The translations under genes were made by a program, and so were the position numbers. This document shows, piece after piece, positions 1 to 8,890 of a DNA stretch of 64,000 nt (positions within the stretch are counted from its first letter, which is position 1; the number at the start of each line of letters is the position of its first letter). The notes under the pieces are model-generated. The model was not told the origin of the DNA and did not search any database. It saw nothing but the letters and a program-made list of their open reading frames with translations. The stretch covers positions 4,402,001 through 4,466,000 of the forward strand of contig NZ_CP011125.1 in NCBI RefSeq assembly GCF_000737325.1, in the 5' to 3' direction. This DNA comes from Sandaracinus amylolyticus. Its GTDB lineage: Bacteria > Myxococcota_A > Polyangia > Polyangiales > Sandaracinaceae.

Positions 1-93
1 ACGCGTGAAGACGACCTTGCGTTCGGGCTCAGCCACGACGTGCGCGGTCGCCTCCAGGAACGCGTGCAGCGCGGCATCCGAACGAGCGTTCAT
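1..93 (-). CDS. 5' end of a truncated hypothetical protein
   Basis: An open frame enters from the window edge and reads leftward from an ATG. The visible 31 residues begin [15 protein letters not shown] and continue with a helix-like acidic/basic stretch. A GAGGG-like ribosome binding site lies just upstream of the ATG. The gene is divergent from astB with only 35 bases between the two start codons, so any promoters would overlap. Too little is visible to name a family. The call rests on the start context and codon use only. Confidence 0.45.
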   Translation of the reverse strand, partial: MNARSDAALHAFLEATAHVVAEPERKVVFTR

Positions 94-128
94 CGTCCCT
101 CGCAGACCGGCGCTACCATGCGCGTCGC

Positions 129-1460
129 ATGACGGCCAAGGCGACCGAGGCGAACTTCGACGGGCTCGTGGGCCCGACTCACAACTACGCGGGCCTGTCG
201 TACGGCAACGTCGCGTCGACCTCGAACCTCGGCGGCACGAGCTCGCCGCGCACCGCCGCGCTGCAAGGTCTCGCGAAGATGAAGGCGCTCGCGGACCTCG
301 GGATCCCGCAGGGCATCCTTCCGCCGCAGGAGCGACCCGACGTGCACGCGCTGCGTCGCCTCGGGCTCTCGGGCGCGACCGACGCGCAGGTGATCGAGCG
401 AGCCGCGAAGGACGCGCCGATGTTGCTCGCGCTCTGTTGCTCCGCGTCGTCCATGTGGACCGCGAACGCCGCGACGATCGCGCCCAGCGCCGATACGCGC
501 GACGCGCGCGTGCACTTCACGCCCGCGAACCTGATCGATCGCCCGCACCGCGCGATCGAGCCCGCGCAGACCACGCGCACGCTGCGCGCGATCTTCTCCG
601 ACGAGTCGCGCTTCGTCGTGCACGAGCCGCTCGAGATGGGCCAGGCGTTCGCCGACGAGGGCGCGGCGAACCACACGCGCCTCGTCTCGGGCGATCACGC
701 GCTGCACCTGTTCGTCTACGGCCGTCGCGGGATCGGTGCGGATCCGAGCGCGCCCAAGAAGTTCCCGGCGCGACAGACGCTCGAAGCATCACAGGCAATC
801 GCGCGCCTCCACGGGCTCGACGACGCGCGCGCGCTCTTCGTGCAGCAGAGCCCCGACGTGATCGATCAGGGCGTGTTCCACAACGACGTGATCGCGGTCG
901 GGCATGGACAGATGCTCTTCTTCCACGAGCTCGCGTTTCGTGATCGCGACGACGTGCTCCGCGCGATCGCCGCACGCGTTCCCGGGTTCGAGGCCGTCGA
1001 GGTGCGCGCGTCGGAGGTGAGCGTCGAGGACGCGGTGAAGAGCTACCTCTTCAACTCGCAGATCCTCACGCTGCCCGGCGGTGGTCGCATCCTCGTCGCC
1101 CCCGAGGAGTGCCGCGAGGTCGCGCCCGTCGCGAAGCTGCTCGATCGCCTCGTCGACGAGGGCGTGTTCTCCGAGGTGAAGGTGTTCGATCTGCGCCAGA
1201 GCATGCGCAACGGCGGCGGCCCGGCGTGCCTACGGCTGCGCGTCGTGCTCGAGCCGGAGGAGATCGCCGCGGTGCGCCGGACGTGCTGGATGAACGAGCC
1301 GACGTACGACGTGCTCGTCGCGTGGGCCACCAAGCACTATCGCGATCGCCTCGAGCCGCGCGATCTCGCGGACCCGTCGTTGCTCGACGAGTCGCGCCGC
1401 GCGCTCGACGAGCTGACTGGCATCCTGGCGCTCGGATCGATCTATCCGTTTCAAAGATAG
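129..1460 (+). CDS. astB: N-succinylarginine dihydrolase AstB
   Basis: The 443-residue protein matches the usual AstB length (about 447 in E. coli). The N-terminus reads [18 protein letters not shown], a family hallmark. Near residue 360 the segment [15 protein letters not shown] holds the expected catalytic Cys. AstB hydrolyses N2-succinylarginine to succinylornithine, CO2 and ammonia in the cytoplasmic arginine succinyltransferase pathway. No other ast gene lies in the window, so the rest of the pathway must be upstream or elsewhere. An ATG 11 bases upstream is closed by an immediate stop, so this ATG is the start. Identification is firm. Confidence 0.95.
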   Translation: MTAKATEANFDGLVGPTHNYAGLSYGNVASTSNLGGTSSPRTAALQGLAKMKALADLGIPQGILPPQERPDVHALRRLGLSGATDAQVIERAAKDAPMLLALCCSASSMWTANAATIAPSADTRDARVHFTPANLIDRPHRAIEPAQTTRTLRAIFSDESRFVVHEPLEMGQAFADEGAANHTRLVSGDHALHLFVYGRRGIGADPSAPKKFPARQTLEASQAIARLHGLDDARALFVQQSPDVIDQGVFHNDVIAVGHGQMLFFHELAFRDRDDVLRAIAARVPGFEAVEVRASEVSVEDAVKSYLFNSQILTLPGGGRILVAPEECREVAPVAKLLDRLVDEGVFSEVKVFDLRQSMRNGGGPACLRLRVVLEPEEIAAVRRTCWMNEPTYDVLVAWATKHYRDRLEPRDLADPSLLDESRRALDELTGILALGSIYPFQR

Positions 1461-1539
1461 GCGCTTATCCGAGCGTATCGTGCAGATCGCTGGAAACGGC
1501 GCGCTTCTGCGCGGCACACGCGCTGCTCTGCGCGTCCGC

Positions 1540-1756
1540 GGGCCCGTAGCTCAAACGGACAGAGCACCGGAAAACGGCAGAACCGGACTGTAAAAGGCCG
1601 CATGCGACCTGCTACCGGCGTACGCGCTGGGTGTGGGGTGTGGGCAGGGTTGCGGATGCACCGAATGGCACGGAGATCCCGGGTCGCTAGGGAAGCGCGT
1701 TTCCCAAGACGCCTGCTTCGTGTATGCGGGTGCGGGTTCGATCCCCGCCGGGCCCG
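1540..1756 (+). tRNA. interrupted or expanded tRNA-like locus
   Basis: The two ends form a canonical tRNA: a 7-bp acceptor stem (GGGCCCG at 1540-1546 with CGGGCCC at 1749-1755), a 4-bp D-stem GCTC/GAGC (1549-1565) with GG in the D-loop, and a T-arm GCGGG-TTCGATC-CCCGC (1732-1748). A normal tRNA has about 22 bases between D-arm and T-arm; here there are about 165. Inside are an imperfect repeat of the D-loop/anticodon-stem region (1554-1571 and 1573-1587), a Tyr-like anticodon loop CTGTAAA (1588-1594) and a small hairpin at 1697-1712. No partner for the 5' anticodon stem (TCCGG) was found on the 3' side, and no group I intron core was recognised. CCA is not encoded. It may be an intron-containing tRNA, a decayed tRNA or a new tRNA-like RNA; isotype undetermined. 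Confidence 0.45.
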
Positions 1757-1763
1757 ATGGGGG

Positions 1764-2540
1764 TCAGAGCCCCGAGCTCTTCAGCGATGCGTCGGCCTCG
1801 GGCGTGCGCGGCAGGTGGATGCCGCACTCCTTCTTGCTGCCGAGGTAACGCCCGTCGCGCTCGTCCTGATCGAGCGTCGTCGGCGAGGTCGAGTGCACGT
1901 CGCCGATCGACCGGTAGCCGTAGTGGAAGAGCGGGTGGTACGGCAGGTCGTGCTCGACCATGTAGCGCTTCACGTCGTCGCGCGACCACGTGAGGATCGG
2001 ATGGATCTTGTACGTGCCGTCCTGCAGCTCGACGTGACGGAGGCTCGACCGGAACTCGGTCTGCGATCGACGCAGCCCCGCGACCCACGCGCGCGCGCCG
2101 AGCTCCGAGATCGCGCGGTCCATCGGCTCGACCTTCGTGATGCGGCCGTAGCGCGCGATCTCTTCTTCGGTGCCGTCCCACAGCCGCCCGTGGAGCGCTT
2201 CCATGCGCGCGGCGGTGAGCTTCGGCGAGTAGACCTTCAGGTTCAGATCGAAGCGCTGCGCGAGCTCTTCGGCGAACTGGTAGGTCTCGGGGAACAGGTA
2301 CCCGGTGTCGAGGAACACGACCGGGATGCGTGGCGCGACGCGCGTCACGAGGTGCAGCATCAGCGCGCTCTCCGCGCCGAAGCTCGAGCTCATGATCATC
2401 GACTCGCCGAACGTCTCGAGCCCCCACGCGATCACGTCCTCGGCGGACGCGCCCTCGAACCGCGCGTTGACCGCATCCAGGTCCAGCGCTGTCGCGCCTT
2501 CGGGTGAAGGCGAGGGGACCAGTCGAAGCGCTTCGCGCAT
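1764..2540 (-). CDS. cysH: phosphoadenylyl-sulfate reductase (CysH)
   Basis: 258 residues in the PAPS reductase family. The N-terminal part holds the nucleotide-binding stretch SSSFGAESALMLHLV, the middle has GLRRSQTEFRS, and the C-terminus ends with KKECGIH, whose Cys is the catalytic residue that attacks PAPS. The double CC motifs of the [4Fe-4S] APS reductases are absent, so the thioredoxin/glutaredoxin-dependent PAPS type of E. coli is expected. It reduces activated sulfate to sulfite in the cytoplasm. The start is the ATG giving MREALRLV, behind a TTGACA promoter match. It converges with the tRNA-like locus, ending 8 bases from it. No other cys genes are adjacent. Confidence 0.93.
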   Translation of the reverse strand: MREALRLVPSPSPEGATALDLDAVNARFEGASAEDVIAWGLETFGESMIMSSSFGAESALMLHLVTRVAPRIPVVFLDTGYLFPETYQFAEELAQRFDLNLKVYSPKLTAARMEALHGRLWDGTEEEIARYGRITKVEPMDRAISELGARAWVAGLRRSQTEFRSSLRHVELQDGTYKIHPILTWSRDDVKRYMVEHDLPYHPLFHYGYRSIGDVHSTSPTTLDQDERDGRYLGSKKECGIHLPRTPEADASLKSSGL

Positions 2541-2546
2541 GGCCGG

Positions 2547-2576
2547 AGTCTGGTCCCCGTGTCCGCAGATTGTCAA
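2547..2576 (-). promoter_or_regulatory. candidate sigma-70 promoter for cysH
   Basis: Read leftward, a perfect -35 box TTGACA (2571-2576) is followed after 18 bases by CAGACT (2547-2552), a weak -10. It lies just upstream of the cysH ATG, so the leader would be very short. Only the -35 is strong. Confidence 0.35.
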
Positions 2577-2632
2577 TCGGCGAACCGTGGAATCTCCCGG
2601 ATCGGCCGTGATCCCGTTGCGAATCACGGCGT

Positions 2633-2660
2633 TTGATTCTTGACTCGAACGCTGTAGTAT
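2633..2660 (+). promoter_or_regulatory. candidate sigma-70 promoter for the ferredoxin fusion gene
   Basis: TTGATT (2633-2638), a 16-base spacer and TAGTAT (2655-2660) sit about 45 bases before the ATG at 2706. A second TTGACT overlaps the spacer, but its distance to the -10 is only 9 bases and would not work. Pattern match only. Confidence 0.4.
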
Positions 2661-2705
2661 CGGCCCGCGAAACGGCGCCCAGGCGCGCGCCGTACACGTC
2701 ACGAG

Positions 2706-4952
2706 ATGCCCTTCGCGCGCTACGCACGGTGGCTCCACACCCGCTGGCCCGCGGGCGGCGTCGAGCGTCTGCCGATCGTCGGCGAGGACGGCGCGACCGA
2801 CGTGCCCGGACTGCGCATCGCGGGCGATCTCACGGGCGTGCCGCTGCTCAAGCTCGCGATCGACTCCGCGGTGCGGGCGGTGCGCGCATTCTCCCGCGAG
2901 CTCGATCGGGACCCCCAGCGCGATCGCGCGCAGCTCGATCTCGTGATCGTCGGCGGCGGCGTCGCCGGCATCGCGGCGGCGATCGAGGCGCGCGCGTGCG
3001 GGCTGCGTGCCGAGGTGATCGAGGCGTCGCGCGCGTTCGACACCGTGCACGAGCTCCCGGCGCGCAAGCCGATCTTCACGTACCCGACGGAGCTCCGGCC
3101 CGAGGGCGCGATGCAGGTCGCGGCCGGCGTGCGCGAGACGCTGATCGACGAGCTCGAGGCGCAGCGCATCGCGCACGCGATCGAGCCGCGCGCAGGCCGC
3201 GTGACGCACGTCGAGCGCGACGGCGCCGTGCTCGCGGTGCACCTCGAAGAAGGCGCGCCGGTGCACGCCCGCCGAGTGCTGATCGCGATCGGGCGCACCG
3301 GCGATCCCCGGCGCCTCGGAGTGCCGGGAGAGGATCTCGAGCACGTCCACCATCGCCTCTACGATCCCGCGGATCATCGCGGGGAGCGCGTGCTCGTCGT
3401 CGGCGGTGGCGACTCCGCGTGCGAGACCGCGCTCGCGCTCGCGCGCGAGGGCGCGAAGGTCACGATGGTGCATCGCGGCGCTGATCTCGCGCGCGCCAAG
3501 CACGAGAACGCCGAGGCGGTGCGCGCCGAGCGCGCGATCGATCTGCGCCTCGGGACGCGGGTGCGCGCGATCGAGCCCACGCGCGTGCATCTCGAAGACG
3601 GCACGTCGCCCGAGATCGATCGCGTCTTCGCGATGCTCGGACGCGAGGCACCGCTCGAGCTCCTGCGTCGCTCGCGCGTCCGCATCGCGCGCGAATGGAG
3701 CCCGCGCGCGATCGTCTCGATGATCGCGTTCCTCGCGCTCTGCACGTTCGTCTACACGTGGAAGTCCGGCGGTGCGCTCACGCGCACGTTCCAGGATCGC
3801 GGCTGGTTCCCGTTCGGGATCGGCGACGCGCTCGCGCCCGCGGCGGGATCGGCGCTGCACACGATCACGATCTCGCTCGAGGAGCCAGGCTTCTGGTACT
3901 CGACCGCGTACAGCGCGGCCGTGCTCGGCTTCGGCATCGCGCGCATCCGACGACGACGCACGCCCTACGTCACGAAGCAGACGATCACGCTGACGCTCGT
4001 GCAGCTGATCCCGCTCTTCGTGTTGCCGTACTTCGTGCTCCCGCTGCTCGGTCGTGCGGGCGTGTTCGACGCGGGCGCGATGGCCGCGCTCGCCGATGGC
4101 CTCTTTCCGCGCGTCGAGTACGGGCACGGTCGCGAGTACTGGCGCGCGTTCGGCCTCGTGCTCGCGTGGCCGCTGTTCATCTGGAACGTGTTCACCGAGC
4201 GGCCCATGTGGCTCTGGCTCGGCATCTCGCTGGTCCAGACGTTCGTGATCATCCCGCTGATCGTGCGGCGCTGGGGGAAGGGCGCGTACTGCGGGTGGAT
4301 CTGCTCGTGCGGTGCGCTGGCCGAGACGCTCGGCGATGCGCATCGCGAGAAGATGCCGCACGGCCCGTTCTGGAACCGACTGAACATGCTCGGGCAGGTC
4401 GTGCTCGGCGCGGTGTTCGTGCTGCTCTTCCTGCGCGTGGTGAGCTGGATCCAGCCGCGATCGTGGCCCGGGTATCTGTTCGGTCGATGGTTCCGCGCCG
4501 GGCTATCGAACCTGTCGATGCTCTGGATCCCGCTCGACTACTACCACGTGGTCGACATCCTCTTCGCCGGCATCCTGGGCGTCGGCCTGTACTTCTGGAT
4601 GAGCGGCCGCACGTGGTGTCGCTTCGCGTGCCCGCTCGCCGCGCTGATGCACGTCTACCAGCGCGCGTTCGGCCTGTTCCGCATCTTCGCGGACAAGAAG
4701 AAGTGCATCTCGTGCAACCGCTGCACGAGCGCGTGCCACCAGGGCATCGACGTGATGGCGTTCGCGCAGCGCGGCGCGCCGATGGAGGACCCGCAGTGCG
4801 TGCGCTGCTCCGCGTGCGTGCAGACGTGCCCGACCGGCGTGCTCACGTTCGGCCGCTACGACGGCGCGAAGAACATCGTGCTCGACGGAACGCTCGCGTC
4901 CCCGGTGCACATGCGCGAGGACGGCAAGCGCGGCCTCGCGGTCGTGCGCTGA
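2706..4952 (+). CDS. FAD/NAD(P) oxidoreductase fused to membrane polyferredoxin (NapH/NosR-like)
   Basis: 748 residues in two parts. Residues about 75-330 resemble a thioredoxin-reductase-like flavoprotein with two dinucleotide motifs, VIVGGGVAGIAAA and VLVVGGGDSACE. From about residue 338 there are several membrane helices, then CGWICSCG (about 529) and CRFACP (about 639), typical of NapH/NosR/CcoG-type membrane Fe-S proteins. The C-terminus has two ferredoxin clusters, starting CISCNRCTSAC and CVRCSACVQTCP. The architecture implies electron transfer from a cytoplasmic pyridine nucleotide through flavin to Fe-S centres and a membrane partner. The substrate is unknown. It is monocistronic, convergent with the next gene. 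The oxidoreductase fold is sure; the role is inferred. Confidence 0.85.
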   Translation: MPFARYARWLHTRWPAGGVERLPIVGEDGATDVPGLRIAGDLTGVPLLKLAIDSAVRAVRAFSRELDRDPQRDRAQLDLVIVGGGVAGIAAAIEARACGLRAEVIEASRAFDTVHELPARKPIFTYPTELRPEGAMQVAAGVRETLIDELEAQRIAHAIEPRAGRVTHVERDGAVLAVHLEEGAPVHARRVLIAIGRTGDPRRLGVPGEDLEHVHHRLYDPADHRGERVLVVGGGDSACETALALAREGAKVTMVHRGADLARAKHENAEAVRAERAIDLRLGTRVRAIEPTRVHLEDGTSPEIDRVFAMLGREAPLELLRRSRVRIAREWSPRAIVSMIAFLALCTFVYTWKSGGALTRTFQDRGWFPFGIGDALAPAAGSALHTITISLEEPGFWYSTAYSAAVLGFGIARIRRRRTPYVTKQTITLTLVQLIPLFVLPYFVLPLLGRAGVFDAGAMAALADGLFPRVEYGHGREYWRAFGLVLAWPLFIWNVFTERPMWLWLGISLVQTFVIIPLIVRRWGKGAYCGWICSCGALAETLGDAHREKMPHGPFWNRLNMLGQVVLGAVFVLLFLRVVSWIQPRSWPGYLFGRWFRAGLSNLSMLWIPLDYYHVVDILFAGILGVGLYFWMSGRTWCRFACPLAALMHVYQRAFGLFRIFADKKKCISCNRCTSACHQGIDVMAFAQRGAPMEDPQCVRCSACVQTCPTGVLTFGRYDGAKNIVLDGTLASPVHMREDGKRGLAVVR

Positions 4953-4955
4953 CGC

Positions 4956-5555
4956 TCACCGTCGTGGCGCTCGTCGCCATCCAGCGCGAACGAGCTCGGC
5001 GACGAGCTCGTCGCGCAGAGAAGCGTCGGGGCCGAAGCCCGCGACGCGACCGAAGCACGAGGTCACACTGACGACCGGCGCGTCCTCCCAGAGGTCGAGC
5101 TCGACGGCGGCTTCGCCGCGCACGACGAGCGCGCGCTCGCCGAGAGGACGCAGCGCGCCGATGCGACTCGCCAGCTCTGCTGCCTGCAGCGCATCGTCGC
5201 CCTGCATGAGCATCTCGCCGGTGCACGCAGCGAACTGCGCCCCTGGTTCGGTGTCCACCAGCCACACACACATGGTGTTTTCGATCTCGCCGATGGAGAG
5301 CCAACGCCGAGTGCTCTGCTCGCGAGTGGCGATCGCGATCTCATGGTCGGCGATCGCAGGTGCGCGTCGCCGCACGTCGGCTGCGATCAGCCCGAGATCG
5401 CGCGACGACATCGCTCCGACCCGCGCGAGCTGATCGTCCGCGACGAAGCTCGCGCTGCGACAGTCCGCCCAGAACGCGTCGAAGCCTCCCGGATACGACG
5501 CCTCGAGCGTGCCGCGCCGGACGAACAGACTCGCGTACTCGAGGACGATCGCCAC
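4956..5555 (-). CDS. hypothetical protein downstream of the diguanylate cyclase
   Basis: 199 residues starting at GTG (VAIVLEYASLF). No signal peptide, membrane segment or known motif was recognised; the N-terminal region (SYPGGFDAFWADCR) and an acidic middle suggest a small soluble protein. It starts 4 bases after the FHA-GGDEF gene stop, so the two are very probably co-transcribed, and it might modulate or report on that enzyme. Function unknown. Confidence 0.75.
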   Translation of the reverse strand: MAIVLEYASLFVRRGTLEASYPGGFDAFWADCRSASFVADDQLARVGAMSSRDLGLIAADVRRRAPAIADHEIAIATREQSTRRWLSIGEIENTMCVWLVDTEPGAQFAACTGEMLMQGDDALQAAELASRIGALRPLGERALVVRGEAAVELDLWEDAPVVSVTSCFGRVAGFGPDASLRDELVAELVRAGWRRAPRR

Positions 5556-5559
5556 GCGC

Positions 5560-6456
5560 TCAGCTGCACACGCGGTTGCGGCCGCCGCGCTTCGCTTCGT
5601 AGAGCTTCTCGTCGGCTTCTTTCACGAGCTCCGCGGGGTCGACGACGCCTTCGGTCCACTCCGCGACCCCGAGGCTGATCGTCACCGGGATGATCGTGCC
5701 CTCGAACCGGAACGTGCTGTCCTGCACCGCGCGCCGCAGCTTGTCGGCGAGCAGCGCCGCGCCGTCCTTGCCGACCTCGGGCAGGATCACCGCGAACTCC
5801 TCGCCACCGGTGCGCGCCGGTACGTCGTCGCGCCGCACGCGCCCGCGCACCGGCGCACCGAGCTGACGCAGCACCGCATCGCCCGCGAGGTGCCCGTACG
5901 TGTCGTTGATCTTCTTGAAGTGATCGATGTCGAAGAGCACCAGCGAGAAGCTGCGCTCGTAGCGCTTCGCGCGGGAGATCTCCTTCTCGAGCGACTCGGT
6001 GAAGAAGCGCTTGTTGTGGAGCTCGGTGAGACCGTCGACGGTCATCAGCCGATAGATCTCCTCGTGATACTGCGCTTCCATGTTGCCGCCGACGATGAAC
6101 TTGAAGATCGTGCGCCCGATCTTCAGCTGATCGCCGTCGCGCAGCACGATCTCGTCGACGAGCTCGTCGTTGACGTACGTGCCGTTCGTCGAGCCGAGGT
6201 CGCGGATCGTGTAGCCGTCGCCGAGGCGCGAGATGCGCGCGTGGTTGCGCGACACGCTCTCCTGATCGACCTGCACGTCGCACTTGCTCGAGCGGCCGAT
6301 CACGCAGGGCTCTTCGCCGAGCGGCACGCGGCGCCCGAGGTCCTCGCCGTAGATGATGACGAGGCAGGCCTCGCGAGACCCGCCCGCCTTCTTCGACGGG
6401 TGTGAGATGACCGTGACGACCGTCTTGTTCGGATTGGTCGTCCGCTCGTCCTCCAT
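5560..6456 (-). CDS. FHA-GGDEF diguanylate cyclase
   Basis: 298 residues. Residues about 30-120 form an FHA phosphothreonine-binding domain (CVIGRSSKCDVQV, SVSRNHARI, LGSTNGTYVND). Residues about 135-298 are a GGDEF domain with an intact active site GGEEF and an RxxD inhibitory site (RRDD) five residues before it. It should make cyclic di-GMP from GTP in the cytoplasm, with product inhibition, and be recruited to a phosphorylated partner by FHA, a combination common in Myxococcota where Ser/Thr kinases abound. The ATG gives MEDERTTNPNK. It is divergent from the transpeptidase gene, with 99 bases between the starts. Confidence 0.93.
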   Translation of the reverse strand: MEDERTTNPNKTVVTVISHPSKKAGGSREACLVIIYGEDLGRRVPLGEEPCVIGRSSKCDVQVDQESVSRNHARISRLGDGYTIRDLGSTNGTYVNDELVDEIVLRDGDQLKIGRTIFKFIVGGNMEAQYHEEIYRLMTVDGLTELHNKRFFTESLEKEISRAKRYERSFSLVLFDIDHFKKINDTYGHLAGDAVLRQLGAPVRGRVRRDDVPARTGGEEFAVILPEVGKDGAALLADKLRRAVQDSTFRFEGTIIPVTISLGVAEWTEGVVDPAELVKEADEKLYEAKRGGRNRVCS

Positions 6457-6555
6457 GAAGGCGTGATCATCGCGAAAGAACAGTTGCAGCGCAAGCGGGC
6501 GTCCAGACGGTCGCTTTGTTGACTCACGGATCGGCGAGCTGCGACGTTGACGTGC

Positions 6556-7827
6556 ATGGTGAGGTCCCGGATCGCGCGGCTGCTCGTGGCGATCGCGATG
6601 ATCGGCGCGACGGGATCGATCCACGTCTCGCCGACCCACGCGGACGATCCGATCGACGCCGCGCCGCGCCGCGCCGCGCGTGCGTCGAGCCCGGAGCGCA
6701 CCACCGCGCCCGCGGCGCGCCCCCCACGCGCGCTGCGTGCCCTCGATCCCCGCGCGCATCGCGCCGTCGACGGGACCTTGGTGAGCGATCTGGCCGACGG
6801 CTCGACCGCGATCCTCACGCTCGATCCCGGGCTGCAGGGCGAGATGGAGGGGCTCTTCGAGCGCTACGAGGTGCCGTGGGGCGCGCTGGTCGCGATCGAG
6901 CCCTCGACCGGGCGCGTGCTCGCGTACGTGAGCCACTCGAGCGCGGAGGCCGATGCCGAGGATCTCGTGCTCGCCCCGAGCGCGCCGGCGGCCTCGGTGT
7001 TCAAGGTGATCACCGGCGCGGCGCTGATCGACGCGGGCGTCGGGCCCACGACGCGAGTCTGCTATCACGGCGGCGGCAGCCGCCTGCTGCGCGAGCACCT
7101 CGAGGACGATCCGCGGCGCGACACGCTCTGCGCGACGCTCGAGGACGCGATGGGCGGATCGATCAACGCGGTGTTCGCCAAGCTCTCCGATCGCCACCTC
7201 GAGCCCGCGACGATGGAGCGCTACGCGTCGGCGTTCGGGTTCGGCGAGGCGCTGCCGTTCGACGTGCCGACCACGCCGAGCCCCATCGACGTGCCCGAGG
7301 ACCGCCTCGAGCGCGCGCGCGCCGCCGCGGGCTTCTGGCACTCGCGCCTGTCGCCGCTGCACGGCGCGCTGATCGCGGCGACGATCGCGAACGACGGAGC
7401 GATGCCGCGCGCGCGCATCGTGGAGTCGTTGATCGACGGGGAAGGGCACGTCGCGTACGAGCAGCGCCCCGCGGTGCATCGTCAGGTGATCGGACGGCTC
7501 AGCGCGCGCGCGCTCAACCGGATGATGCAGCGCACCGTCTCGCACGGGACCGCGCGGCGCGCGTTCCACGACGAGCGCGGCAACGCGTTCCTCCCGGGCA
7601 TTCGCGTCGCGGGCAAGACCGGCACGCTGAGCGCGGAGCGCCCGTATCGCGGCTACACGTGGTTCGTCGGGTTCGCGCCCGCGGATCGCCCGCAGATCGC
7701 CGTCGCGGCGCTGGTCGTGAACAGGCCCGAGTGGCGCATCAAGGCGAGCTTCGTCGCGCGCGAGGCGCTGCGGCACTGGCTCGTCACGCGTCCGCGCCAG
7801 CAGCGTGCCGCCCGCGCGGCCGAGTAA
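6556..7827 (+). CDS. penicillin-binding transpeptidase domain protein
   Basis: About 423 residues, with a signal/anchor helix at the N-terminus (ARLLVAIAMIGATGSIHVS). The penicillin-binding signatures are all present in order: SxxK as SVFK, SxN as SIN, and KTGT near the C-terminus. There is no glycosyltransferase or PASTA domain and no long dimerisation domain, so it is a compact class-B-like or endopeptidase-like PBP acting in the periplasm on peptidoglycan cross-links. A TTG nine bases upstream is an alternative start. It runs tail-to-tail into the pilT-like gene with no gap, so a terminator must lie inside coding sequence. Confidence 0.9.
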   Translation: MVRSRIARLLVAIAMIGATGSIHVSPTHADDPIDAAPRRAARASSPERTTAPAARPPRALRALDPRAHRAVDGTLVSDLADGSTAILTLDPGLQGEMEGLFERYEVPWGALVAIEPSTGRVLAYVSHSSAEADAEDLVLAPSAPAASVFKVITGAALIDAGVGPTTRVCYHGGGSRLLREHLEDDPRRDTLCATLEDAMGGSINAVFAKLSDRHLEPATMERYASAFGFGEALPFDVPTTPSPIDVPEDRLERARAAAGFWHSRLSPLHGALIAATIANDGAMPRARIVESLIDGEGHVAYEQRPAVHRQVIGRLSARALNRMMQRTVSHGTARRAFHDERGNAFLPGIRVAGKTGTLSAERPYRGYTWFVGFAPADRPQIAVAALVVNRPEWRIKASFVAREALRHWLVTRPRQQRAARAAE

Positions 7828-8868
7828 TCAGCCCAGCGCGGAGCGCGCGGTCTCGACCGTGACGAGGCCGTTCTTCACGTGCTCGCGCACGTGCATCTCG
7901 AACGTCTGCATCCCGTAGGGATGCGCGCCGCGCTCCATGATGTCCTTCAGCGGCGGGTTGCCCTCGGGCTTGCGGATCGTCTCGCGCGCGGTGCCGGTCA
8001 CGACGAGCAGCTCGAGCGCGAGCACCATGCCGCGTCCGTCCGCCGCGGGCAGCAGGCGCTGCGCGAGGATCGCCTTCACGTTGTCCGCGAAGCGCTCGCG
8101 CGTCTCCTGGGGATCCGAGCTCTGCGCGAGCGAGAGCACGCGGCCCACCGTGCGCGCGACGTCCGGCGTGTGCAGCGTCGAGAGCACGAGGTGGCCCGTC
8201 TCGCTCGCCTTGAGCGCGATGTCCATCGTCTCCTCGTCGCGGATCTCGCCGACGAGGATCACGTCGGGATCCTGGCGCAGCGCAGCGCGCAGCGCGGTCG
8301 CGAAGTCGGGCGTGTCGATCCCGATCTCGCGCTGCGACACCGACGCGAGGTTGTCGGCGTGGATGAACTCGATCGGATCCTCGATCGTGACGATGTGCAC
8401 GCGCTGCGTCGCGTTGAGGTGCCCGATCATCGACGCGAGCGTGCTCGACTTCCCGTTTCCCGCGGCGCCGCACACGAGGATCATCCCGCGCTCGAGCTCC
8501 GCGAGCTGCGGGAGGATCGCCGGCAGGCGCAGCTCCTCGAACGTCGGGATCTTCAGCGGGATCGAGCGCAGCGCGAGCGCGAGCGAGCCGCGCTGGCGAT
8601 AGACGTTGACGCGATACCGACCGACGCCCGGGATCGAATAGGACGTGTCGTACTGCTGCAGATCGTCGACGGTGCCCTTGTAGCGCGAGCGCTTGAGCAC
8701 GACCTCGGCGAGCTCGCGCGTGTGCTGCGGCTGGAGCTTGTCGCCCTGCAGGTAGTGGAGGACGCCGCTGACGCGGAAGGCGGGCGGCTGCCCGACCTTG
8801 AGCAGCACGTCGCTCGCCTTGTACTGCACGCCCTTCTTCAGCAGCCCCTGGAGGACCGACTCGTCCAT
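7828..8868 (-). CDS. pilT: PilT-family type IV pilus retraction ATPase
   Basis: 346 residues, the usual PilT length. An N-terminal PAS-like region is followed by Walker A CGAAGNGKSS (the common form is GPTGSGKS), Walker B with the Asp/Glu box DVILVGEIRDEE, and the His box STLHT. PilT hexamers drive pilus disassembly and twitching at the inner membrane. The Walker A substitution keeps GxxxxGKS, so activity is expected, but it suggests a paralogue (PilT-like/PilU) rather than the main motor. No other pil genes are near. The SPOR-protein gene lies just upstream on the same strand with 22 bases between. Confidence 0.92.
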   Translation of the reverse strand: MDESVLQGLLKKGVQYKASDVLLKVGQPPAFRVSGVLHYLQGDKLQPQHTRELAEVVLKRSRYKGTVDDLQQYDTSYSIPGVGRYRVNVYRQRGSLALALRSIPLKIPTFEELRLPAILPQLAELERGMILVCGAAGNGKSSTLASMIGHLNATQRVHIVTIEDPIEFIHADNLASVSQREIGIDTPDFATALRAALRQDPDVILVGEIRDEETMDIALKASETGHLVLSTLHTPDVARTVGRVLSLAQSSDPQETRERFADNVKAILAQRLLPAADGRGMVLALELLVVTGTARETIRKPEGNPPLKDIMERGAHPYGMQTFEMHVREHVKNGLVTVETARSALG

Positions 8869-8890
8869 TCGGGCTGCGATGGTACCGCGA

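Noticed and set aside
1571..1726. Group I intron inside the tRNA-like locus
   Set aside because: At about 155 bases it is shorter than known functional ones, no P7/G-binding core was found and the 5' side lacks the U expected at the splice site.
1540..1756. tmRNA
   Set aside because: The D-arm is canonical tRNA-like, the length is well under 300 bases and no tag reading frame is visible.
2639..2660. TTGACT paired with TAGTAT as a promoter
   Set aside because: The spacer is only 9 bases; the overlapping TTGATT with 16 bases is better.
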